A stretch of DNA of 64,000 nucleotides, from contig NC_056427.1 in assembly GCF_905147365.1 (NCBI RefSeq), positions 2,237,001-2,301,000 of the forward strand, given 5' to 3'. The DNA is from Aricia agestis. Taxonomy: Eukaryota > Arthropoda > Insecta > Lepidoptera > Lycaenidae. How positions within the stretch are numbered: position 1 is the stretch's first letter; every line of letters begins with the position of its first letter. Below are positions 37,178-48,600 of this stretch, one piece after another. The notes beneath the pieces are model-generated. The model did not search any database, was not told the origin of the DNA, and saw only the letters and a program-made list of their open reading frames with translations. Made by a program: the position numbers and the translations under genes.

Positions 37178-37462
37178 CATAAAGTTAATATACCTAGCGG
37201 AATAGAGAAACAAAGGCCTGAGCAAGCGAGATGTCACTGCGTGGTAAAAAGAGACGTGTGATACATGACAGCAGCACTCTTTTTTTGACGTCCAGTCGGC
37301 ACGTGCCGCACGTTGACAATTTAATCTCATAGAATTCATGTTCAATCATGCTTGTGTAAGTGTATACGTACACATATTTTTACACACAGATGTAAACCAA
37401 TTTCGGTTTCGTTTGACAGCTCGAGATTGTTGCTCTATTCCGCTAGGTATATTAACTTTATG
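37178..37462. mobile_element. hAT MITE, 285 bp with 8-bp target duplication
   Basis: Perfect 30-bp TIR starting cataaagttaatatacctag, bounded on both sides by the identical octamer tgctgtat (37170-37177 and 37463-37470). An 8-bp duplication and CA...TG ends indicate the hAT superfamily. No coding region. Confidence 0.85.
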
Positions 37463-38094
37463 TGCTGTATACAGTATACCTTTATTAGTACGGAGTATAG
37501 TAAAAAAGTGATATAACCTCTTCATATCATAAATTTGTTACTCTATCTATTCAAACATTAAATGCGAAGTTTAATTCTAGTTAAAATCTCATACTTTCTC
37601 ACTCGCACAATTGAAGATATGAGTGGAAGAAGCCGGTAACTAACATTTTACAACATAAGAACAGTTACTAATTTTTTCCATTCATAAATTGATCAAATCT
37701 TGTAACTTACCCACTCAATTAGCTAATATATCTAGCTATACTTACATATAATCCACATTTTTTATTTCAAATCATTTTCCCCGTCCTAAAGCTTCAATTT
37801 ATGCAAAAAAAAAAAACTGAAGTTTTCAAATTTTTAGTTATCCGGTTCATGCACTCATGTATTCAATTGTATGCTGGGAGATTTTAACGAAAATCCCATT
37901 ATTTCTCTCTAAACGTTAAGTTATTTCGTATTGTCAAACCTAGTCTAATAATTTCGAATATAAATTATTATACAAATGCGATATACGCAAGGTATACTTT
38001 ATTTTATTCTTCTTACTAGATATTATACTAATGATCTCATTAAACGCGACTGTATAACCCAATGAAATGCCATGCTGTCATTTACACATGTATA

Positions 38095-38354
38095 CAGGGT
38101 GTAACAAAACTAAGTAAAAGTAGCAGCACTAAAAGAGCAAATTTTTTTGTGTTCATACACATAGAATTAGAACGTAGTATTTTGATATCGTTGTTCATAC
38201 AAAGTGTCCATGCAAGAGCGCTCCTGCGACGGAAATTTTCTCATACAAAAGAAAAAAAAAGTGACTCTTCCAGCGCTGCTAATTTCACAATGGACTCGAT
38301 ACGGGGGTTTCATACACACCCTAAAGTATTGTCACTTACTTTTGTTACACCTTG
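38095..38354. mobile_element. TA-flanked MITE, 260 bp (cagggtgtaac family, copy 1)
   Basis: Ends cagggtgtaacaaaa and ttttgttacaccttg, TA duplicated on each side. Same family as 41770-42027 but with a less complete internal palindrome. Confidence 0.75.
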
Positions 38355-38822
38355 TATTTGTTAGAGCGTAAGAGTTTGGTTTCTATAAACCTGTAGTATG
38401 CCCTTAGATGTGGGCCACAGCCCACACTATTTATTGTGGTCATAGCGGTGGGCCACTCATGTTGACGATCTCCTAAATGTTCTAACAGAAGCACGCGTAG
38501 AACCGAGACAGATCCAGGTTCCAGTTCGCGCTTGACATTGTTCTGAAACAGTTAAACATATTATTAACACTATAAACGAAAACGTGGTTACCGTGGAGTC
38601 CATGTATCCAAATGGATGCATTGGCACTGGCACTGAATTCTATAGAAAAAATAATGAAAAAAGCATATAAAAATATCAATAATCTTTATAATCCATTATA
38701 AATAAATAATTGGAGTGGACTTGAGGGACTAGATTTTGCTTTTCTATGGTGGACTATGAAAGTATTAAGTTGGTTATTGGTACATATATCATAATTATGC
38801 CAACATTGTTCTAGGTTCCAAA

Positions 38823-39012
38823 GGGCCAGGCCACAACAATGCGTTGCGGCGTCGCATCGTAAAAATCTGCGTCGTCGCAGCACGCATCGTGAAAATTAAC
38901 GATGCGTCAGCGACATTTCCGATGAAATTTTTGCGTTGTAACAACGCATCGCATTTCTGTGCGATTTTGTTTTTGCGATGCGACGCCGCAACGCAGTGTT
39001 GTGGCCTAGCCC
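38823..39012. mobile_element. CpG-rich MITE, 190 bp
   Basis: TIRs start gggcyaggccacaacaatgc and continue inward as cgttgcggcgtcgcatcg. The open frames across it on both strands are a by-product of the inverted repeat. Confidence 0.7.
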
Positions 39013-39249
39013 GAACCGTGTCATTTCGATATAATCGAAATGACACAGTTTGGATTCGCCACCTACATTTTTTCACTTGTATATTGTATCTTCTCGAAAA
39101 AACTGTCACTCGCTATAATCGGAATCGTCATTTAAGTGATACTTTACAATATGGTTGTTTCAATTTTGACCATACTCAACGGCCTTTTAAATCTGAAATT
39201 CAAACTCCATCATTTTTGTCAGTCAATCAGAGTCACAAACTCATCATTT

Positions 39250-39451
39250 TACTCTTTCAAGCCTCTGGAACGAACTGTCACCAGCAGTATTTCCGGACTT
39301 ATACGACCTAGAAACCTTCAAGAGGGCGTATTCCCTCTTAAAAGGCCGGCAACGCGCCTGCAGCTCTTCTGATGTTGCGAGTGTCCATGGGCGACGGTAG
39401 TTGCTTTCCATCACCCGTCTGCTCATTTGCCCCCTTATTTTATAAAAAAAA
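39250..39451 (+). mobile_element. 5'-truncated LINE, end of the reverse transcriptase ORF
   Basis: Reads LWNELSPAVFPDLYDLETFK then SLLKGRQRACSSSDVASVHGRR and a TAG stop, followed by a short 3' UTR and poly(A). This is the C-terminal end of a jockey/CR1-like LINE polyprotein. Its last 130 bp are nearly the SINE-A tail. Confidence 0.8.
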
Positions 39452-39562
39452 TACCAAAAAAGGTCGCTAGTCGCGCTTAACCTCCAAAATGAATCATAGG
39501 CACAAAACCATCATCCTACTTCACCCAGGCTGGTCCATTCGCGCCGAAGCGTGTACTCACCT

Positions 39563-39631
39563 TCACGGATGCGGGTGTGGGGGCGAAGCGCCGGGGCTGC
39601 TGTCCCCCGACTGCTCGGGCTCCGCGCCGAC
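39563..39631 (-). CDS. gek: gek last exon with stop
   Basis: Acceptor gtccgcag|GTCGGC. Encodes VGAEPEQSGDSSPGASPPHP and on to TGA at 39565-39563. Two bases after the stop comes a strong donor, AAG|GTGAGTAC, so a further 3' UTR exon or another C-terminus is possible. Downstream (39520-39555) resembles a decayed SINE-A head. Confidence 0.75.
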   Translation of the reverse strand, partial: VGAEPEQSGDSSPGASPPHPHP

Positions 39632-42600
39632 CTGCGGACAGAGCTGCGCCACTTATTAATAGGCAAGAGACATAGAAATCATCTTCAAATTCATCTCAAA
39701 ATCATCTCAATCATCTCAAAATTCAAATCAAATTCGAAAGTATGTCTGTTTGTTACCTCTTCATTACCTAATTTACATTCAAGGTTTGTAAATTACTTTA
39801 AGGTGAGGCCACGTTAAAAAACCGTGTTGGATATGTTTTAGATTGCTTGTTTTCTATGAGAGGCCGGCCCGGGCTCTCGTAGAAAACAAGCAATGGAACA
39901 GCAAAAAATGGAAAGGGCGTAAGCGACAAAATGCAATGCAATGCAAAACCTCCATTTATGCAGTACTGCATAAATGGAGGTTTTGTAGAAAAACGAACAA
40001 GACGGGGTAAATGATTGGATATAAAAAAAATGTGGATTTTAAGTATAGCCAGGCCTGTCCCACTCGCGAGAATAGGTATCGAACTGTAAGTACCACCCGC
40101 GGGTGGCCAATCAGTAGGGACTCACAAGCGAGCGGTGAGTGGTGACGCACGCGCAAGATTTTTCGTCGCGTATCTACTGTTTACTGATCATAGAGGAATT
40201 TTATTCATCATACTGATTTTTTTTTAAATTAAATAAGGGGGCAAACGAGCAAACGGGTCACCTGATGGTAAGCAACTACCGTCGCCCATGGACACTCGCA
40301 ACATCAGAAGAGCTGCAGGTGCGTTGCCGGCCTTTTAAGAGGGAATACGCTCTTTTCTTGAAGGTTTGCAGGTCGTATCGGTCTGAAAATACTGCTGGTG
40401 ACAGTTCATTCCAGAGTTTTACAGTGCGCGGCAGAAAGTTACGCGAAAAACGCACTGTGGAAGACTGCCACTCATCAAGGTGATGAGGATGGTATGTTTT
40501 TCGCGTGGGACGATAGCGAAAAGTTGCAGGTGGTATGATTCCGAACAATTACTTATACGTGGGAGAGCCATGCTTCGGCACGAATGGGCCGGCTCGACCG
40601 GAGAAATACCACGTTCTCACAGAAAACCGGCGTGAAACAGCGCTTCCGCTGTGTTTCGCCGAGTGAGTGAGTTTACCGGAGGCCCGATTCCCTTCCCTAT
40701 CCTCCCCTATTACCCTATTCCCTCTAAAAGGCCGGCAACGCACCTGCAGCTCTTCTGATGCTGCGAGTGTCCATGGGCGACCGAAGTTGCTTTCCATCAG
40801 GTGACCCGTTTGCTCGTTTGCCCCCTTATTTCATAAAAAAAAAAAAAAAAAAAAAAAAACAATTCCTCAGAGCACTCCCCGTGATACAACCGATAGAGGA
40901 TGCAGAGTGAAGCTACATCTCGGCGTAATTCCAGGGGGTCCAAGCTGTTTGAAACACTATGGCAGTCAACAATTCGAGCAGCCCTTCGTTGGATACGATC
41001 CAGAGGGAGCAGTTGGTATTTTGGCGCCCCTGCCCAGAGATGAGAACAATATTCCATATGAGGCCGAACCTGCGCCTTGTAGAGATTTAACCGCTGTGAC
41101 AAAATCGTTTGTAAATCTTATAAAATGAACAATTAAGAAAGGCCAATGAAATATGTATTTGAATAAGGTATTTAAATACAAAAACTATACAATTTACAAA
41201 CATAGCAAATAAACCAATTTCATACAAAGAAACGCTCAAACTACACAGAAATAAACACAAGTTACTATGTTTAAATTGTAAAAGTTTCCTGCACTATAAT
41301 CGAATATATAAAACTACAATAAAATATAGGTTGGGTTACTAAAATTTTATATTACTATAAAAAGGTTTGCTATTCATACCAATAATAATTAAAAAAGAAT
41401 ATTTTGTTTTCTAAAAGGCGAAAACCTTGATTTCGTCAGAAAAGGTACGAGCTACGCGATAGACAGAGAGCGGACATGTAGGTGAATATAATTGTAGGCA
41501 CCTAGCACTGCGCGGTCGGAATTTGAACTTAATATTATCGTAACATGAGTCGTTATTTCTTTAAACGGGTTTCGCTAGTGAGACTTCTGTTGGTACTACT
41601 AATATATATTATGTGGTATACCGTATAGCCAGATATATTTTCCATATGAGAAAGAGGTTTGTTCAAATTATAAGGGTAAAAATGAGTATGTTATATTGTG
41701 GCGGTACCCGCAATTAGCAACACATTCCTGCATCGCGCTATCGAAGTTTTCTGAGCGCGTCGGTATATACAGGATGTTACAAAAATTAGTGATAGTACTT
41801 TAGGGTGTGTACGTGTTGCTTGTAGAGAGTTCACAGTGAAAGTGGCAGCGCTGAAAGACGAATTTTTTTTTCACTTTTGTATGGGGAAACTCGTGACGCT
41901 CGGACTCTTGCCCATACAAAAGTGAAGAAAAATATTCGTCTTTCAGCGCTGCCACTTTCACAGTGAACTCTCTACAAGGTACTTGTACACACCCTAAAGT
42001 ATTATCACTTATTTTTGTTACACACTGTATACGACAGCTGAGATGTATCACGTGGGCTCCGGCTTGATCGAGCATCACACCTCGCTCGGTCGGAAGATCT
42101 TCCTTTGTGGCAGCCACACATATCCCACAATATTATAAAACGTCTACATCACCAACTTATATCTTCATTAATGTAAACATAACCTTCAATATAACTCAAA
42201 ATTATTTTTAAAAAATCTAACAAATAAACACCTCCACAAGCCGCCAGTACACATGTGAACTCACCTTAAGTACGTCGTGTAGGCTGCTCATGCTGCCCAG
42301 AGAGAGCGGGGTCATCGACCGCTCCAGTAGGGAACCACTGCCGGCCGATCCGCCGCCGATCGATCTAGACAAACAATCAATATCAATCAATCAATTGATA
42401 CGTGGGCCGGCTCGACCGGAGAAATACCACGGGCTCACAGAAAACCGGCGTGAAACTGCGCTTGCGCTGTGTTTCGCCGTGTGAGTTTACCGGAGGCCCA
42501 ATCCCCTACCCTCCCTTACCCTATTCCCTCTTAAAAGGCCGGCAACGCACCTGAAGCTCTTCTGATGCTGCGAGTGTCCATGGGCGACGGAAGTTGCTTT

Positions 42601-45600
42601 CCATCAGGTGACCCGTTTTCCCCCTTATTAAAAATACAGATAAACTGAGAAAGAATTGTAAATATGTCCCCTAACTCTTGATAAACTAAATTTTCTTTCT
42701 ATAAGTACTTTTTGTTTCTCGTATTTGTTGTTAAAACGACATCAGAAAAACATTATTTTTAACGCGTCGTGTGGTCTGGCTCTTAGTAGCCATCGGTTAT
42801 GGTACGAATTTGCAGGTGTTCTGCGACCGCACTTTAGTTTTCAATTACCTCTCTAGGGCGCGGTGGGGCGGCGAGGGCGCCTCCGGAAGCCCCTCCCGAC
42901 CTCGGCCTCGCCACGACCCTGAAAAATATTTTTAAGATTAATTAAGCCTGAGCCCTACGAATAATAAAAACTAAGAAAGAGTAACTGTGTCAAAAAATTT
43001 GTTCACGAGTCTACAAAATGTGACCCGAATACATGCATACTTTATGCATGTATTCGGTACACAATTTTGTGTAAATATAGAAGTGACAATTCATGTCAAC
43101 GGCTTTATTTTGTAAAGAGTGTTAGTGTTTCGTTGCTATTGTCATAGTCATATTTTAGTGTGCGAAAAGGAACCTAATTCAAAACGGTTGAAGTATGAGA
43201 TTTACGTTTCCTTAGTTGCAAACACAAAATTTTGATGTCAATACGGATAAAGTGAGTAAGCTTAAAAAAATATATATTTCAAAATAAGGAGAACTGATAT
43301 CCTTTCTTTATTAATTTAGTTTCTAAGTTAACAATTTTTGTTTGCAATTTTATTTTTATTACTTACTTACTATTATTTTTGTTACCAGATTTTTGTTTTC
43401 ATTGTAAGGACTTAGCTAAGGATACGAAATAGTTTAGCTTATTTTTATTTTTAACTTGTGTCACTTTATATTATGTTCAAAAACGATGTTTCACATCTAT
43501 TATTAGTAAGTAGGACAGAATGTGATATTTTATTGTAATTAGTTTAAGTATAAATGAATGTTCCTATAAACTGTTGATGTGCCAATAAATAAATAAATAA
43601 ATAAATAAATTAGTTTTCATTATTCGTAGCTGTACTCACACTCTTTTTGTATTTCAATATAGACAAACCCTTTATACGTGGGAGAGCCATGCTTCGGCAC
43701 GAATGGGCCGGCCCGACCAGAGAAATACCACGTTCTCACAGAAAACCGGCGTGAAACAGCGCTTACGCTGTGTTTCGCCGAGTGAGTGAGTTTACCGGAG
43801 GCCCGATCCCCTACCCTATTCCCTTCCCTACCCTCCCCTATTCCCTTCCCTTTCCTTTCCTTCCCATCCCTACCCTCCCCTATTACCCTATTCCCTCTTA
43901 AAAGGCCGGCAACGCACCTGCAGCTCTTACGATGCTGCGAGTGTCCATGGCCAACGGAAGTTGCTTTAAATCAGGTGACCCGTTTGCTCGTTTGCCCCCT
44001 TATTTCATTTAAAAAAAAAATCCTTACCGTTATAAGAGCCCGTCGGATGGTTGATAGTGAGCGGCGACGTCCGCTTACTGCTGTTCTGACTGCCGCTGTA
44101 CTGCTGAAAATTATATGTGTATTATAGCACAATAGAAAAACTCTGTCGTTTTCTTTAAATCACAGAATATAACATGGCTTATTATTATTGGTAAAAAATG
44201 TATTATTATTGGAGGAAAATTGTACAGTAGAACTGGAGATTGCATTCTCAGTAACCAAATGATATGATATTATTTCGAGCGCAGATCATGAATGAATGTG
44301 ATGGCCTACGACCAAAGCCACATTCAAGGCACGAGAATCGTGCACCTGGTCGTTCCCACCTGGACGTGGTCAGCACCTGTTCGCTCACACCTGGACGGGG
44401 TCAGCACCTGGATGGGGTCAACGTCTGGACGCGGTCAATACCTGGACAGGGTCAACACCTAGACGCAGTCAATAAATACCTGGACGGGGTCAGCACCTGG
44501 AGATGTTTAGCACCTGGACGGGGTCAACACCTGGTCGCTCACATCTGGACGTGGTTAGCACCTGGTCGCTTACACCTGGACGTAGTCAGCACCTGGTAGC
44601 TAAAACCTGGACGTGGTCAGCACCTGGTCGCTTACACCTGGACGTGGTTAGCACCTGGTCGTTCATACCTGGACGTGGTCAGCACATGGTTGTTAACATC
44701 TGGACGTAGTCAGCACCTGATCGCTCATACCTGGACGCGGTCACCACCTGGTCGCTCACACCTGGACGTGGTCAGCACCTGGGCGGGGTCAGTACCTGGT
44801 CGTCAGCGGTCTCGAGCGTGGTGGGCAGGTCGAGCAGGCGCTGCGAGCGGATGCCGTCGCCGGGGCCCATGTGCGACACGTGGGCGAAGTTCGTCGGCGC
44901 CGATATGAGACGCGAGCGACGTTCGGACCTGAAAATGAGAGATAAAAAATTAAGTTTTTCTTATAAAACTTAGAGCACCAATCTACTAGGTGGAACAAAA
45001 TAAATTGACAATTCTCACTCACGTTCTCAATCACTTTGATTTTTTTAAATGAAATATGGGGGCAAACGAGCAAACGGGTCACCTGATGGAAAGCAACTTC
45101 CGTCGCCCATGGACACTCGCAGCATCAGAAGAGCTGCAGGTGCGTTGCCGGCCTTTTAAGAGGGAATAGGCTAGGGATGGGGAGGGAAGGGAATATTGGA
45201 GGGTAGGGAAGTCATTAGGGTAGGGGATTGGGCCTGCGGTAAACTCATTCACTCGGATTTCTGTGAGAACGTGGTATTTCTCCGGTCGAGCCGGCCCATT
45301 CGTGCCGAAGCATGGCTCTCCCACGTATAGATTAGAATTCTGTGGTACTATCCCTCAATATAGCTCGGTATACACTTACAGTCTATTATGCGCTTCTATC
45401 GCCTGGTGTTCTCTTACGGAGAAACGTCGTTTGTTCGTCCCGTACGTTGCCGGTTCGACGCTTAATGGTCCCTCTGAAATTGGTAAATAATAGATGATTG
45501 TATTACTCACATACGGTTTTGCTCGATCGAGCAATAGCGTCGAGCAAAACCCGCGGCTCGGACTTTCATCCACACATTCAGCATTGCCCGATAGTTTTAC

Positions 45601-48600
45601 TCTAAGTCGATACATTTAATTCCATCAAGCTGGCTCGATGAGAGCCTTCGAGCTGTCAGTTTTGTCCAAACAGTAATTATTACTCGATTTGGAGTAAAAC
45701 TATCGAGCAAAACCGTATGTGAGTACTTGGCATATCGCGTCTTCACTTCAACGCTTCCGTTGTCCAGTGGTTTAGAGCTGTTGGATCGTGAGTTCGAATT
45801 CCACGCTGGATAAATGTGTTTTCCAAGTTTGGTTAGGACAATGCAGGTCGATCACCTGATTGTCTGACAAGTAAGATGATCCATGCGTCGGACGGACACA
45901 CAGAAATAGATCAAGATAGATACCGCATGTCGCTTCATTTGTGTAGTGTGTGTCATAATTCTCGGTAATTGCATATTGTAAAATCAGCTATGTACGTGGC
46001 GTGGCAAGTTAACTCCTGCGAGAGTCAGCCGTCTGCCCATCGCCTACATAACTTGTTGTGTAATAAAGTGATCCAGCGCATCCAGTATTTAATTTGAAGA
46101 CCCCAGCCTTCGTACACTAAATTGGTGACCCCGACGTGAAAACGAGCGTGCCACTTTTCGACTACCTACTGTGACGTACCGGTGATAAGAAACGTCCATT
46201 ATCAAGGCCAACGTTTCTATTTGAATTTCTACAGCTCAATACGGGACTCTAAGGTATTTAGGCATTTTTAAAATTCCGATTGACGTCCGATTCCGATAGC
46301 AGACTAAAGAAAAGACTTTCGATAGACGAGCATTGCTCGTCGTTTGGGAACGCGATATGGCACGCGAAGTACATACACATGCGGTATCTATCTTGCTCTA
46401 TGCCTGTGGATGGGCATGTAAAAAGTCGGTCCTGCGCCGGATCTCTCGTCAGCCGTGTCGGTCGTCCGTCCCACTGGGTTATGAGAATAAAAGGAGAGGA
46501 GAGTGCTCTTATCAGTTGTGTACTGCGCACACACTTGGGCACTATAAAATTACTCCTGCCACTGTCACCGAAACCGGTGTGGGGGTATTATTATTATTAT
46601 ATAGCACATATAATAAGGGTCAGACTGACATGGTGCGAAGAGGAAATAGAAATAAATAAATAAATATGAACTTACGTGCACGCAGAGGCCGTAGATACAC
46701 TAGCGCGGGGGCGGAGTCGCCGAACGGGAAGGCCCCGCCCCCTCCGCCCACGCTGACTAGCCACCCGCATTCGTCGAGAGGCCGGGCGTTCGCTGTAATG
46801 ATTTATTTATTTATTATGTAACTAGCGACCCGCCTCGGCGTCGCACGGGTATAAAATATATAGCCACTGAAAAAATTATTAAAATCGATAGCCTATGACC
46901 CTTCACGTGGTCTACTACACTGACCGGCATATACATCCTTGAATTATGTCTATTTGTTAAAAATAATATAGAATACTTTAGCTTCAAATCGGAAACAAAC
47001 AGAATCTTACGCAATAAATATAAAAACAACATATCACTTCCAAAAATTAATAATATGATTTTCTACAAAAGTGCTTATATTTCTGCTATACGAGTTTACA
47101 ATCATTTACCTACAGAAATAAAAGAATTAAATGGACTTAAATTCAAAAATAAACTAAAAAAATGGTTAATTGCAAAAGTATTCTATAATTTGGACGAATT
47201 TTTTAACGAAAAATGACCTATATAGTGATAAATAATTATAAGACATATAATTTTAAAAAGAGGTAAATGACAAATATTATAATGTTTGATTTTTTAAAAT
47301 ACTATATAATTTATTGTAAATTTATGTTTATGAAATGACTTTTAACAATTATGTATTAGAGAAATTAATATTATGTATTTTAATAATTATAAATTTAAAT
47401 GTAATATTATTGTAAAATGAAATTAATTGAATGTGTGCTCTATGTTTTCCATCTCATAGTAAATATTGCATGCCCGAACGGGTAAACTGTTGAAACCAAC
47501 AAATCTATAATTCACCTTTGTAACACAGTTTTAAGCAATAAATATTTCTTTGTCTTTGTCTTTGTCTACTTCTTATCTGTGCCAAATAACATGAAAATTG
47601 CTCCAGTAGTTCGCGAGATAACCCTTTCAAATAATTTCCCCCATTTTTTTCACATTCTCCTATTAGTTTTAGCGTGATAAAATATAGCCCAAAGCCTTCC
47701 CCAATAAATGGGCTATCTAACACTGAAAGAATTTTTTTAAATCGGACCAGTACCTGTTCCTGAGATTAGCGCGTTCAAGTTAGCCCTTTCAAATAATTTT
47801 CCCAGTTTTTTCCACATTTTCCTCTATTTCTTCGCTCCTATTAGTCTTAGCGTGATAAAAAATAGCCTATAGCCTTCCTGACTTCCTAACACTGAAAGAA
47901 TCATCAAAATCCGTTGCGTAGTTTTAAAGATTAAAGGGAACAAAGGGACATGAGTGAAAAAAGCGGATTTGTTTTATAATATGTATAGATACTCACGTAA
48001 ATTGATAGTCTGCACCCAGTCTCCCGTCTCTATGTCGTACACGTCGATGTGCGACGACGTGAATATCAGCAGGTGAGTGTCGTTGACCGCTAAAATAAAA
48101 AGACGTGCTGGTTTAGATTAAACACTAATAAAACAGAATTTTTCGTGCACTTTTTCCACTATTTTTAACAGGTTTAGATTAAGCTCTATCTCCCTCTGCC
48201 TCCCCATGTCTCTTTCCCCCTCTCCTCCCGAGAAGGAGGACCTCCTTAAAATCTCGTTAGAGGAAGGGAGCCTCCCTCTCGACTTCTCTCCCTCTCTACC
48301 CCTCTCAACCTTCCCTTCCTCCCTCCCTGTCTTTTTCAATCTCCTTCTCTTCTTTACGGAAGGGGGAAGGAAGGGTGAAAGGGGAGGGTGATTACTCACC
48401 CTTCCTTCCCCCTTCCTCCCCACTCTCTCCCTCTACCATCCCCTCTCTCCCTTCCTCTATTTCTTACGAACTCACTCTCTGTCACCGTGATGCACCGGCT
48501 GCGCAGTAATACATGATCTTGTGGTCTCTAGCCCGCAGCCCGTTGCGGTTGACAATCGACATGCAGAGCGCGCGAGCTCTTTCCCCTTCATAATCTTTCC

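Noticed and set aside
38795..39311. Open frames of 104 and 155 codons
   Set aside because: Caused by the inverted repeat of the CpG-rich MITE at 38823-39012; no protein resemblance.
44338..44795. Possible CRISPR array
   Set aside because: Units abut with no unique spacers, and the DNA is eukaryotic; it is a minisatellite.
44264..44908. Overlapping plus-strand open frames of 68-111 codons
   Set aside because: They are by-products of the in-frame-friendly minisatellite and the antisense of the CRIB exon.
48118..48423. 101-codon frame in the pyrimidine-rich gek intron
   Set aside because: Low-complexity sequence; no splice or protein support.
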